A DNA stretch of 64,000 bases from Nitrospirota bacterium (GCA_023229435.1 JALNZF010000001.1:326471-390470), one strand, 5' to 3'. Counted from the stretch's first letter, positions 8,224-17,250 are shown. Program-made: numbers and translations. Notes: generated from the sequence alone by a model not told the origin.

Positions 8224-8886
8224 ATGATCGATCTCCATACCCATTCTTTATTCAGCGACGGCGTGCTGGTACCGTCGGAACTGGTGCGGCGCGCGGTGAT
8301 GAAAGGGTACGAAGTTATCGCGATCACGGACCACGCCGACGCCTCAAACCTTGATTTCACTATCCCGCGGGTGGCCGCCGCGTGCAAAGAACTTAACCGT
8401 CGATGGAAGATCACGGCCCTGCCTGGCATCGAGCTCACGCACATTCCGCCGGAAACCTTCACCGAACTCACCGACCGGGCCCGCGCTCTCGGCGCAATGA
8501 TCGTGGTCGCCCACGGCGAAACGCTCGTGGAACCTGTCCACCCGGGGACGAACAGGGCGGCGATCGAGGCGAGGGTTGACATCCTCGCTCATCCCGGCTT
8601 GATCACCAAAGAAGAAGCCGAACTCGCTTTCAAAAACGGGGTACATCTTGAGATCACTGCGCGCAAGGGACACAGCCTGTCGAACGGACATGTGGCAAAG
8701 AGAGCAGGCGAGACGGGCGCCAAACTCGTGATCGATACGGACACCCACGAACCGGGAGACTTGATCACCGATGAGTTTGCGCGGAACATCCTGCTCGGCG
8801 CGGGCCTGAGCACGGATGCGATTGCCGCGATTTTTCAAAATTCGAAGAGTCTGGCCGCAAAAGCGATTGCGTCTTTCAATAAGTAA
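8224..8886 (+). CDS. PHP-domain phosphatase-like protein
   Basis: A 220-residue single PHP domain. Metal-binding motifs are visible: MIDLHTHSLFSDG (HxH), AITDHAD (DH), GIELTHI (glutamate), VVAHGE, DILAHPG and a late VIDTDTH. PHP proteins of this size hydrolyse phosphate esters; the closest named relatives are annotated as histidinol-phosphate-phosphatase domain proteins. No his genes are nearby, so the substrate is open. The start at 8224 has AAGGTGAG just upstream; a longer frame from 8173 would translate the AT-rich repeat and is unlikely. Confidence 0.85.
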   Translation: MIDLHTHSLFSDGVLVPSELVRRAVMKGYEVIAITDHADASNLDFTIPRVAAACKELNRRWKITALPGIELTHIPPETFTELTDRARALGAMIVVAHGETLVEPVHPGTNRAAIEARVDILAHPGLITKEEAELAFKNGVHLEITARKGHSLSNGHVAKRAGETGAKLVIDTDTHEPGDLITDEFARNILLGAGLSTDAIAAIFQNSKSLAAKAIASFNK

Positions 8887-9005
8887 CAGCGGCACAAAAA
8901 CAGGATAACTCGGAAAAACGGAATCATGTATGCCGCATAGTCTTTACTGTCTTTGTGCCAATAAGATTCTCATTATATCTAACCATGCAAGGGAGGTTTT
9001 TGGAA

Positions 9006-9719
9006 ATGCTTACGATCAAGAAAAAAGTACGTGTCACAAAGCAAACACAGGAACAGGAGATCGCGACCATCATGAACAAGGTCACGACAGTTCTGTTAGC
9101 TTACAAAAAACAGGTTGTCATCGCCGTATTATTGCTGATAGCGCTGCTCGTGATAACCGGTGGCTATTCACTCATGCGGTCCGGGGATGAGCGGAAGGCC
9201 AGGTCGCTTCTCACTACTGCCTATGAATCCTATAGTTCATCGGGGTATTCGCCGGCGGACTACGGAAAAGCTCTTGAACTCTTCCGCGGCGTCCAGAATA
9301 AATATTCCGGGACCATGAGCGCGGCGATCTCACAGTATTACGCCGGCAACTGTCTGGCGAATCTCGGTCAGGCGGAAGAGGCGCTCAAAGAATATCAGGC
9401 TTTTGTAAATACCTACTCGGGCAAAAAATTTCTGCTGAAACTTGTGTATCAGCGCATGGGGTATGTGTACGTCATGCTCGGGAAACAGGCCGAGGCCATC
9501 AAGGCATTCGAACAATCAGATGCCATCGGAGACCCGGGCGTTGCTACTATCGAACTCGCGAGACTTTATGAGGCTTCCGGGAATATTCCCGAATCACAGA
9601 AAAAATATAAAATAGTGAAAGAGAAACTCGTCGGTTCAACATGGAGCGTAGAAGCAATGGGAAAGACGCAGGCGATCGAACCTGCTTCGAAACCGGTTGC
9701 TGAAAAAGCGGGGAAGTAA
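9006..9719 (+). CDS. Membrane-anchored TPR protein
   Basis: A 237-residue protein with a basic cytoplasmic N-terminus, one membrane helix at about residues 37-57 (VVIAVLLLIALLVITGGYSL) and three or so TPR-like repeats in the remainder. Examples are AAISQYYAGNCLANLGQAEE, LVYQRMGYVYVMLGKQAEA and ATIELARLYEASGNIPE. The layout resembles YfgM-type or other tetratricopeptide anchors that hold envelope complexes together; the partner is unknown. GGGAGG at 8991-8996 supports the ATG at 9006 over an upstream ATG at 8955. It is followed by a long non-coding stretch. Confidence 0.85.
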   Translation: MLTIKKKVRVTKQTQEQEIATIMNKVTTVLLAYKKQVVIAVLLLIALLVITGGYSLMRSGDERKARSLLTTAYESYSSSGYSPADYGKALELFRGVQNKYSGTMSAAISQYYAGNCLANLGQAEEALKEYQAFVNTYSGKKFLLKLVYQRMGYVYVMLGKQAEAIKAFEQSDAIGDPGVATIELARLYEASGNIPESQKKYKIVKEKLVGSTWSVEAMGKTQAIEPASKPVAEKAGK

Positions 9720-10072
9720 CGGTTGGAACGGGATAGTAACGGCCATACATGCATTTTCGGAGGAAAACGCGAACATTCCCTGTCCCGGTTGCTGAATGCC
9801 GCTCTCTGAAAAATCGCTACTCGGATGGAATGCGGAAGATCATCCTTGCCGGAATTAGCGCTCTTACCGAGGGGAAGATGCCCGAGAGGGTCAGGCATGC
9901 GGATAGCCGCCATATCTATACGGTGCAGACGCCGCATGATGCTCGTTCACGCGTAATAAAATAAGACTCAACCCGCTATTTCCCAGGTAGTTTACAGCAT
10001 ACGTACTAAATGTCGAGTGTCGTCACCGGTCCCCACTTCATCTGATTTTCATCGATCCTGTTGCAGTGTCCT
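9720..10072. other. Intergenic region without a supported gene
   Basis: About 350 bases. A 71-codon plus-strand frame at 9749-9964 has no ribosome site and no recognisable features, so it is not called. No terminator, repeat or clear promoter could be recognised here. Confidence 0.5.
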
Positions 10073-12286
10073 ATGAAGATAAAGAACAAGAATAAGAAAA
10101 TACTGTTCTTGATCGTCGCGGGCTTCCTGCTCTTTGCGGCATATACGGCTGTTCATTCGTTCCTGTTCCCGCACGGGACGTTTCCGAATGCGTTGCTTTT
10201 TGACCTCTCCGATTATGAACTTAATTTTAACTCATTATTTCTTGCCGGTCTCGTTGTTTTCGGAGCCCTTGCAGGCCTGTTCGGCATGCTGGCTAAAAGA
10301 ATACTGGCAAAATATCGCCTGACCGGGGAACAATTCAAGAATCTCGTCGAACTATCGAACGACATTATCACGATCACCGACAAGGACGGGAAATTGTTGT
10401 TCATGAATGATGCAGCCTGTCGTATTCTCGAACGAAAACCGATAGAAGTGATCGGCAGCCCGTTCATGGAACTCGTGCACCCCGATGACAGAAAAAGATA
10501 CCTGGGAAAGCGCGAAGAACTGGAAAAACTGAGAACCGATACGTTCATTGTTGAGAGCCGGTTCAGTACGAAGAGCGGAAAATCCATAACGGTCCTCCAC
10601 ACGGTCCGCGTGCTCACTGATAATGCGGGAGCGCTTGTCGGGATGCTTGGCATCGCGAGAAATATTACCGAGGGCAAGCGCGCGGAAGAATCGATGCAGA
10701 AGGCTCTTGCGCGAGTAACTGATGATAAGACGAGGTTGGAATCCATTCTTTCAACGATCGACGAGGGCATCAGTATTCAGAATACGGATTTTAAGGTCCT
10801 TTACCGGAATCAGGCGCACCTGCGTATCTTCGGCAGGGAGGCCGGGGGTGGATATTGTTACCAGGCATACACTCATGCTGATTCACTCTGTCCCGGCTGT
10901 CCGGTGGAGGATACCTTTAAAGATGGAAAGATCCATCGGCTGGAAAAAGAGCTGTCAAGTAATGGTGATGTTCGAATCGTTGAGATCAAAGCCTCTCCCG
11001 TGCTGGATGCCTCAGGCAATGTCGTCGCCGGCATCGAAGAGGTCAGGGACATTACGGCACGCAAACGCGCGGAAGAGAAATTAAGGATGTTTTCCGTTGC
11101 CATTGAAGAGGCGATTGACGGCATTCAAATCGTCGATCTCGACGACCATATCGTCTATTCCAACAAAGCAATAGGGCTGATCTACGGATTTTCGCATGAG
11201 GAACTTGTGGGGAAGCATATCAGTGAGATGAACGCTGACCGGGAGTTTGCCGACCGGTTCATCATCCCGAAGGTCAGAGAAACGGGTCAGTGGAGCGGAG
11301 AGCTTATGGCTGTCCATAAGGACAGGAGAACCTTTCCAATCTGGTTTTCCACGTCCCTCGTGAAGAGCGAGCACGGCCGGCCCATTGCAATGATAAGCTC
11401 CATTCAGGATATTACCGAGCGCAAACAGGCAGAAGAGACCATGAAACAGAATCATGACCAGCTTATGAAGCTGGTTGAAGAACGCACCCGGGAACTGTCA
11501 AGCGCAAATCAGAAGCTCCTCAGTGAGATCGCGGATCGTGAAAAAATTGAACAGGAACTGCTCAAGTCGCAGAAACTCGAATCGCTCGGCATCCTCGCCG
11601 GCGGCATTGCGCATGACTTCAATAACCTGCTTGCGTCGATTGCGGGTAACATCTCGCTCGCAATGCTGGACGTCGATCCAACGAACAGCGCCTATCGGCA
11701 GCTCGAAGGAGCGGAGAAGGCTTCGCTCAGGGCCCGGGACCTTATCCGACAGCTGCTCACGTTCTCGAAGGGCGGAGCTCCGGTAAAAAAAGCGGTGGCC
11801 ATCGGCGACCTGATCCGGGAAGTCACCGGTTTTACCGTGCACGGTTCACGCGTAAAGTTCTTTTTTTCCCTCCCCGAGGACCTCTGGCCTGCGGACGCAG
11901 ACGAAGGTCAGATCAGCCAGGTTCTCCATAATCTTATCATCAATGCGGACCAGGCAATGCCCAGGGGGGGGACGATCACGATCAGCTGTGAAAATACCGT
12001 TGTTGCTGAGCCTTCAAAACTGCCCTTGAAACAGGGAAATTACGTGAGGATCAACATTCGGGACCATGGTATCGGCATAACGCAGGAGAATCTCTCGAAG
12101 ATATTCGATCCATATTTTACGACAAAGCAGAAAGGGAGCGGGCTGGGCCTTGCCATGGCATATTCCATTATCAGCCAGCACAGCGGACATATTTATGCGG
12201 AATCGAAACCAGGGAAAGGCACAACCTTGATCATCTATCTTCCCGCAACCGATTCGGGAACAGCGCAAAAAGGACCAGTACAATGA
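10073..12286 (+). CDS. Multi-PAS membrane histidine kinase
   Basis: A 737-residue sensor kinase. Two membrane helices (about residues 8-25 and 57-78) flank a short periplasmic loop. Three PAS domains follow at roughly 90-210, 220-345 and 345-460, with DITxRKRAEE linkers. A coiled segment then leads to the HisKA box, SLGILAGGIAHDFNNLLASI, holding the phospho-acceptor histidine. The HATPase_c domain has N (NLIINADQAM), G1 (DHGIGI) and G2 (GSGLGLAMAY) boxes. The second PAS carries a cysteine group (C-Y-Q... LCPGCPVED) that may bind a cofactor. The ATG at 10073 avoids a TTG four codons upstream. It overlaps the receiver gene by 4 bases. The signal is unknown. Confidence 0.92.
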   Translation: MKIKNKNKKILFLIVAGFLLFAAYTAVHSFLFPHGTFPNALLFDLSDYELNFNSLFLAGLVVFGALAGLFGMLAKRILAKYRLTGEQFKNLVELSNDIITITDKDGKLLFMNDAACRILERKPIEVIGSPFMELVHPDDRKRYLGKREELEKLRTDTFIVESRFSTKSGKSITVLHTVRVLTDNAGALVGMLGIARNITEGKRAEESMQKALARVTDDKTRLESILSTIDEGISIQNTDFKVLYRNQAHLRIFGREAGGGYCYQAYTHADSLCPGCPVEDTFKDGKIHRLEKELSSNGDVRIVEIKASPVLDASGNVVAGIEEVRDITARKRAEEKLRMFSVAIEEAIDGIQIVDLDDHIVYSNKAIGLIYGFSHEELVGKHISEMNADREFADRFIIPKVRETGQWSGELMAVHKDRRTFPIWFSTSLVKSEHGRPIAMISSIQDITERKQAEETMKQNHDQLMKLVEERTRELSSANQKLLSEIADREKIEQELLKSQKLESLGILAGGIAHDFNNLLASIAGNISLAMLDVDPTNSAYRQLEGAEKASLRARDLIRQLLTFSKGGAPVKKAVAIGDLIREVTGFTVHGSRVKFFFSLPEDLWPADADEGQISQVLHNLIINADQAMPRGGTITISCENTVVAEPSKLPLKQGNYVRINIRDHGIGITQENLSKIFDPYFTTKQKGSGLGLAMAYSIISQHSGHIYAESKPGKGTTLIIYLPATDSGTAQKGPVQ

Positions 12287-12708
12287 TATCATTCACGGGC
12301 ACAGGGAAAATATTGCTGATGGATGACGAAGAGGACATCAGGCAAAGCACGGGAGACGTGCTCAAGCGACTTGGTTATACGGTGGAATTCGCCGGTGATG
12401 GATCACGTGCCGTCGATCTGTATCAAGAGGCGAGGGAGGCAGGAAAACCCTTTGATGCCGTGATCATGGACCTGACCATTCCGAACGGCATGGGCGGGAA
12501 CGAAGCGATTGAGAGATTGCTTGCAATCGACCCGAACGTCAGGGCGATCTTGTCGAGCGGACATCTGGACCATCCGATCGTGGAAGATTACAAAAAGTAC
12601 GGTTTCTGTGGAATGGTAAGAAAGCCCTTCCGTATCAGTGACCTGGGAGAGACCTTGCATGCCGTAATTCAGAATAGCGTATCAGGCGCACCCGAAGGGC
12701 ATTCGTAA
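12283..12708 (+). CDS. Stand-alone response regulator receiver
   Basis: A 141-residue CheY-like receiver with the acidic pocket (LLMDDEED), phospho-acceptor D63 in VIMDLTIPNG, conserved Ser in ILSSGH and the lysine in VRKPF. There is no output domain. It starts inside the kinase stop codon (ATGA overlap), so kinase and receiver are translationally coupled. The pair looks like a split hybrid kinase that passes phosphate onward to a histidine phosphotransferase or acts by protein contact. Confidence 0.92.
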   Translation: MISFTGTGKILLMDDEEDIRQSTGDVLKRLGYTVEFAGDGSRAVDLYQEAREAGKPFDAVIMDLTIPNGMGGNEAIERLLAIDPNVRAILSSGHLDHPIVEDYKKYGFCGMVRKPFRISDLGETLHAVIQNSVSGAPEGHS

Positions 12709-12852
12709 AGATAGATTGGATTCCGGAACAAACGATAGAGCAATGCATCTATCCAGGATAATGCGATTTTCGATCTTTCCGTATATCGTGCGGAGGGTCG
12801 GACAGGTATCATCGGTGATAGCGGCGTAATTCGCAGATTATGATTGATCTAA

Positions 12853-12997
12853 CAGGTTGTTGAAAAACACTTAGTTTACCCTTCGACCCTTCGGCAAGCT
12901 CAGGGTTCAGGGCGAACGGAGCGTGTATTGAATTTATTCGTATTTATCCGTTCGTGGTGAGCCTGTCGAACCACAAAAAGACTTTTTCAACAGCCTG
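12853..12997. mobile_element. MITE-like element A, copy 1 (145 bp)
   Basis: The ends CAGGTTGTTGAAAAA and TTTTTCAACAGCCTG are inverted with one mismatch. The element is flanked by identical CTAA tetranucleotides (12849-12852 and 12998-13001). Inside, a long imperfect hairpin is formed by GGCAAGCTCAGGG..CGAACGG against CCGTTCGTGGTGAGCCTG. CTCAGGG-TTCAGGG is a 7-bp tandem unit. It is non-coding and nearly identical to copies at 14620 and 19378. Confidence 0.85.
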
Positions 12998-13006
12998 CTA
13001 ATAATT

Positions 13007-13044
13007 AAAAAACGGGTCAGGGAATATTCCCTGACCCGTTTTTT
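13007..13044. terminator. Bidirectional intrinsic terminator
   Basis: A perfect 38-bp palindrome: A-tract, CGGGTCAGGGAATA arm, its inverse, then a T-tract. It serves the minus-strand transglycosylase gene ending at 13060 and can also stop plus-strand transcription from the kinase/receiver operon. Confidence 0.92.
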
Positions 13045-13059
13045 TGTCATAATGCAAGG

Positions 13060-14397
13060 TTAAATCTGGTCGGTGTCAACGACCAGTTTGATCTTCTGTC
13101 CTGCGCGCACACTTCTGCCGATACCCTTGTTCCACTCCCGGATGTCGGCGATGGTCACATTGTGATTCTTCGCGATCCGAATAAGCGTTTCGCCGCGCCT
13201 GACGCGGTAGAGTATCTGCTGTTGTTTGCTTGCCTGCCCCATTGACAAGTAGCTGACGTCATGGTTTTTCCCGTTTATGTCTATGGGAATGAGCAGGTGC
13301 CTGCCCGGCGCTATCCGGTTCTTTTTAAGCCCGTTGATGTCGCGGATAGCCTCCGGGTTCGTGTTGTACTGTTTTGCCAGCGAGGAGAGCGTTTCGCCTT
13401 TTCTGACCTCATGCCGTTCCCACTTGATTTTCTGCTCCGGAGGGATAGCGGCATAGTTCGCAAGGAATTTCTCTTTCTTGCCAACGGGGATTCTCAGGGT
13501 GTACCGGTCATAGTGCGGAGGAGTTACCCACCGTTTGATCTCGGGGTTCAACTCTTTGATATCCTGATAAGCGCATTCAGCGCAACGGGCTATCAGTCGA
13601 AGGTCCGTGCTTTCTTCGATCACCACTTCATCATACGTGTAGGGATCGACCGCCGTTACGATGAAGCCGTAGGCCTCCGGGTTCTTGGCTATGATGGTTG
13701 CGGCCATGTATTTGGGAACATAATTCTTCGTTTCCGGCCTGATGTACCGCGAGGCTTTCAGGTCCCAGAAGTCATCGGAGCGGGTCCTGCGCACGGCGCG
13801 CTGGACTTTGCCGGCGCCCGCATTATACGATGCGAGGGCCAGGGGCCAGGAGCCAAAGAGGTTGTGCAGGTCTTTCAGATGCTCAGCAGCAGCATTCGTG
13901 GACTTAATGGGGTCCTTCCGTTCATCGATCCACCAGTCGATCCTGAGTCCGTAGATTTTTCCCGTTGCGGACATGAATTGCCAGGGACCGACGGCCCGCG
14001 CCCAGGACACTGCATAGGGGTTGAATCCGCTCTCGATCATTGCCACGTAGACAAGGTCCTCTGGAAGGTTCTTTTCTTTGAAGATCTCCCTCATTACGGG
14101 AATATACCGTGCGGACCGGTCAAGCCAGATCTGAAACACATCGCGCCCGCGCGTCTTGAAATAATCCAGGTGGTTTTCCACGCTGTCGTTCAGGATCATG
14201 GGGATATTATAGGGTTTTACATAGGCTGGATATTCAATGACTTCATCCAGTTGGGCCAAATCTTCGGATGGAGGCTTCAATTGAGAGGGGATTACTTCCT
14301 CCGTTTCAGGTGAAATAGCATCTGAATGCACGGGTTGAACGGGGAAAAGGGAAAGAACACTAAGTATCAATAAAATAAGGACAATTTTATAGTTCAT
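13060..14397 (-). CDS. MltD-like lytic transglycosylase with LysM repeats
   Basis: A 445-residue exported murein enzyme. The N-terminus is a signal peptide (about 1-25). The SLT domain (about 110-230) has the catalytic glutamate in MIESGFNPYAVS, followed by VGPWQFMSATG and SYNAGAGKV, the standard transglycosylase motifs. Two LysM modules follow (HEVRKGETLSSLAKQYNTNP and YRVRRGETLIRIAKNHNVT) that bind peptidoglycan. This architecture matches MltD, which cleaves glycan strands to 1,6-anhydro ends. It has no lipobox cysteine, unlike E. coli MltD. AAGGAGA lies five bases before the ATG. It is transcribed alone towards the shared terminator. Confidence 0.93.
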   Translation of the reverse strand: MNYKIVLILLILSVLSLFPVQPVHSDAISPETEEVIPSQLKPPSEDLAQLDEVIEYPAYVKPYNIPMILNDSVENHLDYFKTRGRDVFQIWLDRSARYIPVMREIFKEKNLPEDLVYVAMIESGFNPYAVSWARAVGPWQFMSATGKIYGLRIDWWIDERKDPIKSTNAAAEHLKDLHNLFGSWPLALASYNAGAGKVQRAVRRTRSDDFWDLKASRYIRPETKNYVPKYMAATIIAKNPEAYGFIVTAVDPYTYDEVVIEESTDLRLIARCAECAYQDIKELNPEIKRWVTPPHYDRYTLRIPVGKKEKFLANYAAIPPEQKIKWERHEVRKGETLSSLAKQYNTNPEAIRDINGLKKNRIAPGRHLLIPIDINGKNHDVSYLSMGQASKQQQILYRVRRGETLIRIAKNHNVTIADIREWNKGIGRSVRAGQKIKLVVDTDQI

Positions 14398-14917
14398 ATT
14401 TTCTCCTTTGCGTACTTAAAACTTACATTATCTGTTGATTATTGTCAAGAAAAAAGACGAATAAAATATGTGGAACTTAATATTAATTTTGGTTTATTTT
14501 CAGGTAAAACCACAACGAAAATGGTAAGGATTTTCTCTGTGCCTCCGCGTCTCCGCGGTTAAATTCGACTTATTGCGATTTCATCGATATTACTACAATA
14601 TTCTGAAAGAGTCCTTTAACAGGTTGTTGAAAAACACTTAGTTTACCCTTCGACCCTTCGGCAAACTCAGGGCGAACGGAGCGTGTCTTGAATTTATTCG
14701 TATTTATCCGTTCGTGGTGAGCCTGTCGAACCACAAAAAGACTTTTTCAACGGCCTGTAAAAAAATTAATCCGTGTCTCGACGCGGACTGTGTTTCTGTA
14801 ATGCCGGAACCGCAGCCTATTATTTTTTTGAGGTGATACTGGTTGAACTATATTGTTCGAAGCTCTCCTCCGAGGTTACACTTGTAATTCACGGTATTGT
14901 TCTGTATTATTGCCTGC
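14398..14917. other. Divergent intergenic region upstream of queE
   Basis: About 520 bases between the divergent transglycosylase gene and queE. It holds element A copy 2 (14620-14757) and a CTCTGTGCCTCCGCGTCTCC tract near 14536. On the minus strand a TTGACA lies near 14447, a possible -35 for the transglycosylase, but its -10 is poor. I saw no preQ1-type riboswitch upstream of queE. Confidence 0.5.
14620..14757. mobile_element. MITE-like element A, copy 2 (138 bp)
   Basis: Nearly identical to copies 1 and 3 but 7 bases shorter because it has one CTCAGGG unit instead of two. The left flank is TTAA (14616-14619) and the right flank TAAA, so the target duplication is imperfect here. The right end reads CGGCCTG. 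Confidence 0.85.
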
Positions 14918-15673
14918 ATGGAACACGCCCGTATTCACGAGATCTTCAGCTCAATTCAAGGAGAGGGCCCATGGGTCGGCCAGCGGCATATCTTTGTACG
15001 CTTTGCGGGGTGCGATATCCGATGCCGTTACTGCGATACACAAACTGACTCTCACTTGGGAACTAAAGAACCGGACCTTCAATTCTGCAGCGTTCAACCC
15101 GTGCCGGGATCGAACAAGCGCGAACAGGCGCCGAGTTCGCTTTCATCCGAGATGCTTACACAATACTGCACACGCCTCATGATACCGGGCCCGTCGCGCC
15201 CGGTGATCAGTCTGACCGGTGGCGAGCCGCTGTTGCAGGCATCGTTTCTGGCGGACTGGCTTCCTACGGTGCGCGGCACATTCAGGATTTATCTCGAAAC
15301 AAGCGGTATTCATCACGATGCCATGACGGACATGAGAGATCTGGTGGACGTCGTAAGCATCGATTTTAAGCTTCCTTCCGCCACCGGGCTGCGACCGTTT
15401 TGGGAGGAACACAAGAAGTTTTTGCAGGCAGCGCAGGGGAAAGCACTTTTTATAAAAGTTGTTGTGACAAAAGACACGGAGAAGAATGATATCCTCACTT
15501 CCGCCGGGATCATTGCCGGTTTTGACCTATTCACGACGCTCATTATTCAGCCTGCGGGGGGGGCTCATGCTCCTGAATCTATCCTGCTCATGGATTTTCA
15601 AGATGCGGCGCTCGGGATCCTGTCAGATGTTCGCGTCATTCCTCAGGCGCATACGATGTTGAACGTACCGTAG
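14918..15673 (+). CDS. queE: 7-carboxy-7-deazaguanine synthase (radical SAM)
   Basis: A 251-residue QueE-type enzyme, which makes the 7-deazaguanine core of queuosine and related bases from carboxy-tetrahydropterin. Signatures are EIFSSIQGEGPWVGQRHIF at the start and CDIRCRYCDT with the three cluster cysteines in CxxxCxxC spacing. SLTGGEPLLQ, YLETSGIHH and a C-terminal LIIQP/VIPQAHTMLNVP tail complete it. Cluster and SAM-binding motifs are intact. The ATG at 14918 is used; an in-frame TTG seven codons upstream lacks support. The other queuosine genes (queC, queD, queF) are not in the window. Confidence 0.92.
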   Translation: MEHARIHEIFSSIQGEGPWVGQRHIFVRFAGCDIRCRYCDTQTDSHLGTKEPDLQFCSVQPVPGSNKREQAPSSLSSEMLTQYCTRLMIPGPSRPVISLTGGEPLLQASFLADWLPTVRGTFRIYLETSGIHHDAMTDMRDLVDVVSIDFKLPSATGLRPFWEEHKKFLQAAQGKALFIKVVVTKDTEKNDILTSAGIIAGFDLFTTLIIQPAGGAHAPESILLMDFQDAALGILSDVRVIPQAHTMLNVP

Positions 15674-15726
15674 AAGAATACGGGAGACGGAATCATAAAC
15701 AGAAATTATAAACGGTATAACAGCGC

Positions 15727-17148
15727 ATGCATTTCAACATCCTCTCTCTGGTCGTAGAAGAACTTGACGCGCTCCTCACGAACGCGCGGGTGGACCGCGT
15801 GTATCAGGGGAGCGGCGGCGGATTGTATCTTCTTCTTAATCGCGAGCGGAAAAAGTTCATCCTTCTGCTTTCCCCGGACCGTGCCCTGCCCCGACTGCAT
15901 CTGGTGAGCGTGAAACCGGATGCCGAGGACCCGCCCCACGGCTTTATTCTCTTCCTCAGGAGCCGCGTGTCCGGCGCACGGTTAAAGGGCATCAGCCTCA
16001 TGAATCAGGACCGGGTCGTGGAAATCCGCTTCAGCAGGCAGGGAGAAGAATGTCTCCTCCTTTTCGAACTCTTCGGTTCATCGGCCAATCTTATCGTTGT
16101 TGATGCATCATCGACGATCCTCGCGGTGTACAACCCGGTCCCGCCCGCGGAAGAAGCGTCACGTTCGCTGCTTCCGGGACTCCGTTACAGCGCTCCCGAA
16201 AAACCGGGCAACACCGGCTTTCAGAAGAGCAACCTCCCAAGCGGCTTCGAAACAGGTGCTTCCGCCAACAAGGCTGCGGAACGCTATTACGAAAACCTCA
16301 TCGAGCGGAAGCATATCGCAGCACTCCGGACCGAACTTTCCTCCCGAATAAGAAAAGACCTTTCAAAGACCGTTCGTCTGATCAGCGCCTTGTCAGGAGA
16401 TTTGGAATCAGCCGATCGGGTTGACGAATACCGGCAGGCCGGGGACCTGGTCCTTGCGCATCTGAAAGAGCTGAGGACCGGAATGGAACGGGCGGACCTG
16501 ACGGGGTATGACGGCACAACAGTTCCGGTTCTACTCGACCCGAAGCGTTCTCCGTCGGGGAACGCGGAACTCTATTTCAAAAAGTATAAAAAAGCAAAGA
16601 AGGGCAGGGACATCATCGCAGGGCGTCTGCGCCAGTCTGTTGATCAGAACTCATATCTCAAATCGCTTTTGAATGACATTGAACAGGCTCACGAGGTCAA
16701 AGCCCTCCTGTCCATCCGGTCCGGGCTTATTGCACAGGGACGACTTGATAAAAAGGCCGTCCCGCATAAAATAACGCGGCAGAAGACCGCATCTCCGGCG
16801 ATAAGAACGATTATGTTCAACGGCTGGGAGATCCTGGTGGGCAAGAGCGCGGCAGGCAACGATCATCTTACGATGAAACTGGCCCGCCCCGACGATCTCT
16901 GGCTCCATGCCGAGGGAATGCCCGGCTCTCACGTGCTCGTCAGGAATCCGAATGCAGGGGTCATTCCGCCCGAAGTGCTGGTGAAAGCGGCCGCCCTGGC
17001 GGCGTTTCATAGCAAGGGAAAACATGCGGGTAAAGTGCCGGTGACGTATACCCGCGCAGGTCTGGTAAAAAAACCAAGGGGCGCGAAGCCGGGACTGGTG
17101 ACGCTCCAGGAGCGGAAGTCCCTGATGGTCAAACCGGAGGATGGGTAG
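15727..17148 (+). CDS. NFACT-family RqcH-like protein
   Basis: A 473-residue NFACT protein. The N-terminal NFACT-N domain contains the conserved Asp-Arg pair (D95-R96 in NQDRVVEIRF), which in RqcH/Rqc2 contacts Ala-tRNA. A helical coiled middle (about 190-340) follows, then the NFACT-R domain from about 355, with ILVGKSAAGNDHLTMKLARPDDLWLHAEGMPGSHVLV. RqcH adds alanine tails to nascent chains on split 50S subunits for degradation. The protein is shorter than the ~570 residues of Bacillus RqcH, mainly in the middle. No rqcP-like gene is adjacent. The tail role is inferred from family and the DR pair. Confidence 0.88.
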   Translation: MHFNILSLVVEELDALLTNARVDRVYQGSGGGLYLLLNRERKKFILLLSPDRALPRLHLVSVKPDAEDPPHGFILFLRSRVSGARLKGISLMNQDRVVEIRFSRQGEECLLLFELFGSSANLIVVDASSTILAVYNPVPPAEEASRSLLPGLRYSAPEKPGNTGFQKSNLPSGFETGASANKAAERYYENLIERKHIAALRTELSSRIRKDLSKTVRLISALSGDLESADRVDEYRQAGDLVLAHLKELRTGMERADLTGYDGTTVPVLLDPKRSPSGNAELYFKKYKKAKKGRDIIAGRLRQSVDQNSYLKSLLNDIEQAHEVKALLSIRSGLIAQGRLDKKAVPHKITRQKTASPAIRTIMFNGWEILVGKSAAGNDHLTMKLARPDDLWLHAEGMPGSHVLVRNPNAGVIPPEVLVKAAALAAFHSKGKHAGKVPVTYTRAGLVKKPRGAKPGLVTLQERKSLMVKPEDG

Positions 17149-17221
17149 CGCCTATCGACCTGCTTCCGGTAATAAACAGCACTGTTCATCGCAAGGTCGC
17201 TCAGGGAACGTGAATATTACC

Positions 17222-17250
17222 TTTACAGATTGAAAAGATTCGAGTAGTAT
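17222..17250 (+). promoter_or_regulatory. Predicted sigma-70 promoter of the cyclase gene
   Basis: TTTACA (17222-17227), 17 bases, TAGTAT (17245-17250), placing the start about 21 bases before the ATG at 17278. The -10 box matches the consensus at 4 of 6 positions. Confidence 0.45.

Larger units (their letters stand above)
12709..13059. other. Intergenic region with element A copy 1 and a shared terminator
   Basis: This lies between converging genes. It contains mobile element A (12853-12997) and a perfect bidirectional terminator (13007-13044). The remaining ~145 bases show nothing recognisable. Confidence 0.7.

Noticed and set aside
9749..9964. 71-codon plus-strand frame after the TPR gene
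   Set aside because: No ribosome site, no hydrophobic or conserved pattern; starts and ends without relation to neighbours.
13261..14313. 350-codon plus-strand frame opposite the MltD-like gene
   Set aside because: The minus-strand gene has a signal peptide, catalytic motifs, LysM repeats and a ribosome site; the plus frame has none.
14758..14917. Possible preQ1 riboswitch upstream of queE
   Set aside because: The short C-rich loop and A-rich tail of preQ1 aptamers are not visible.
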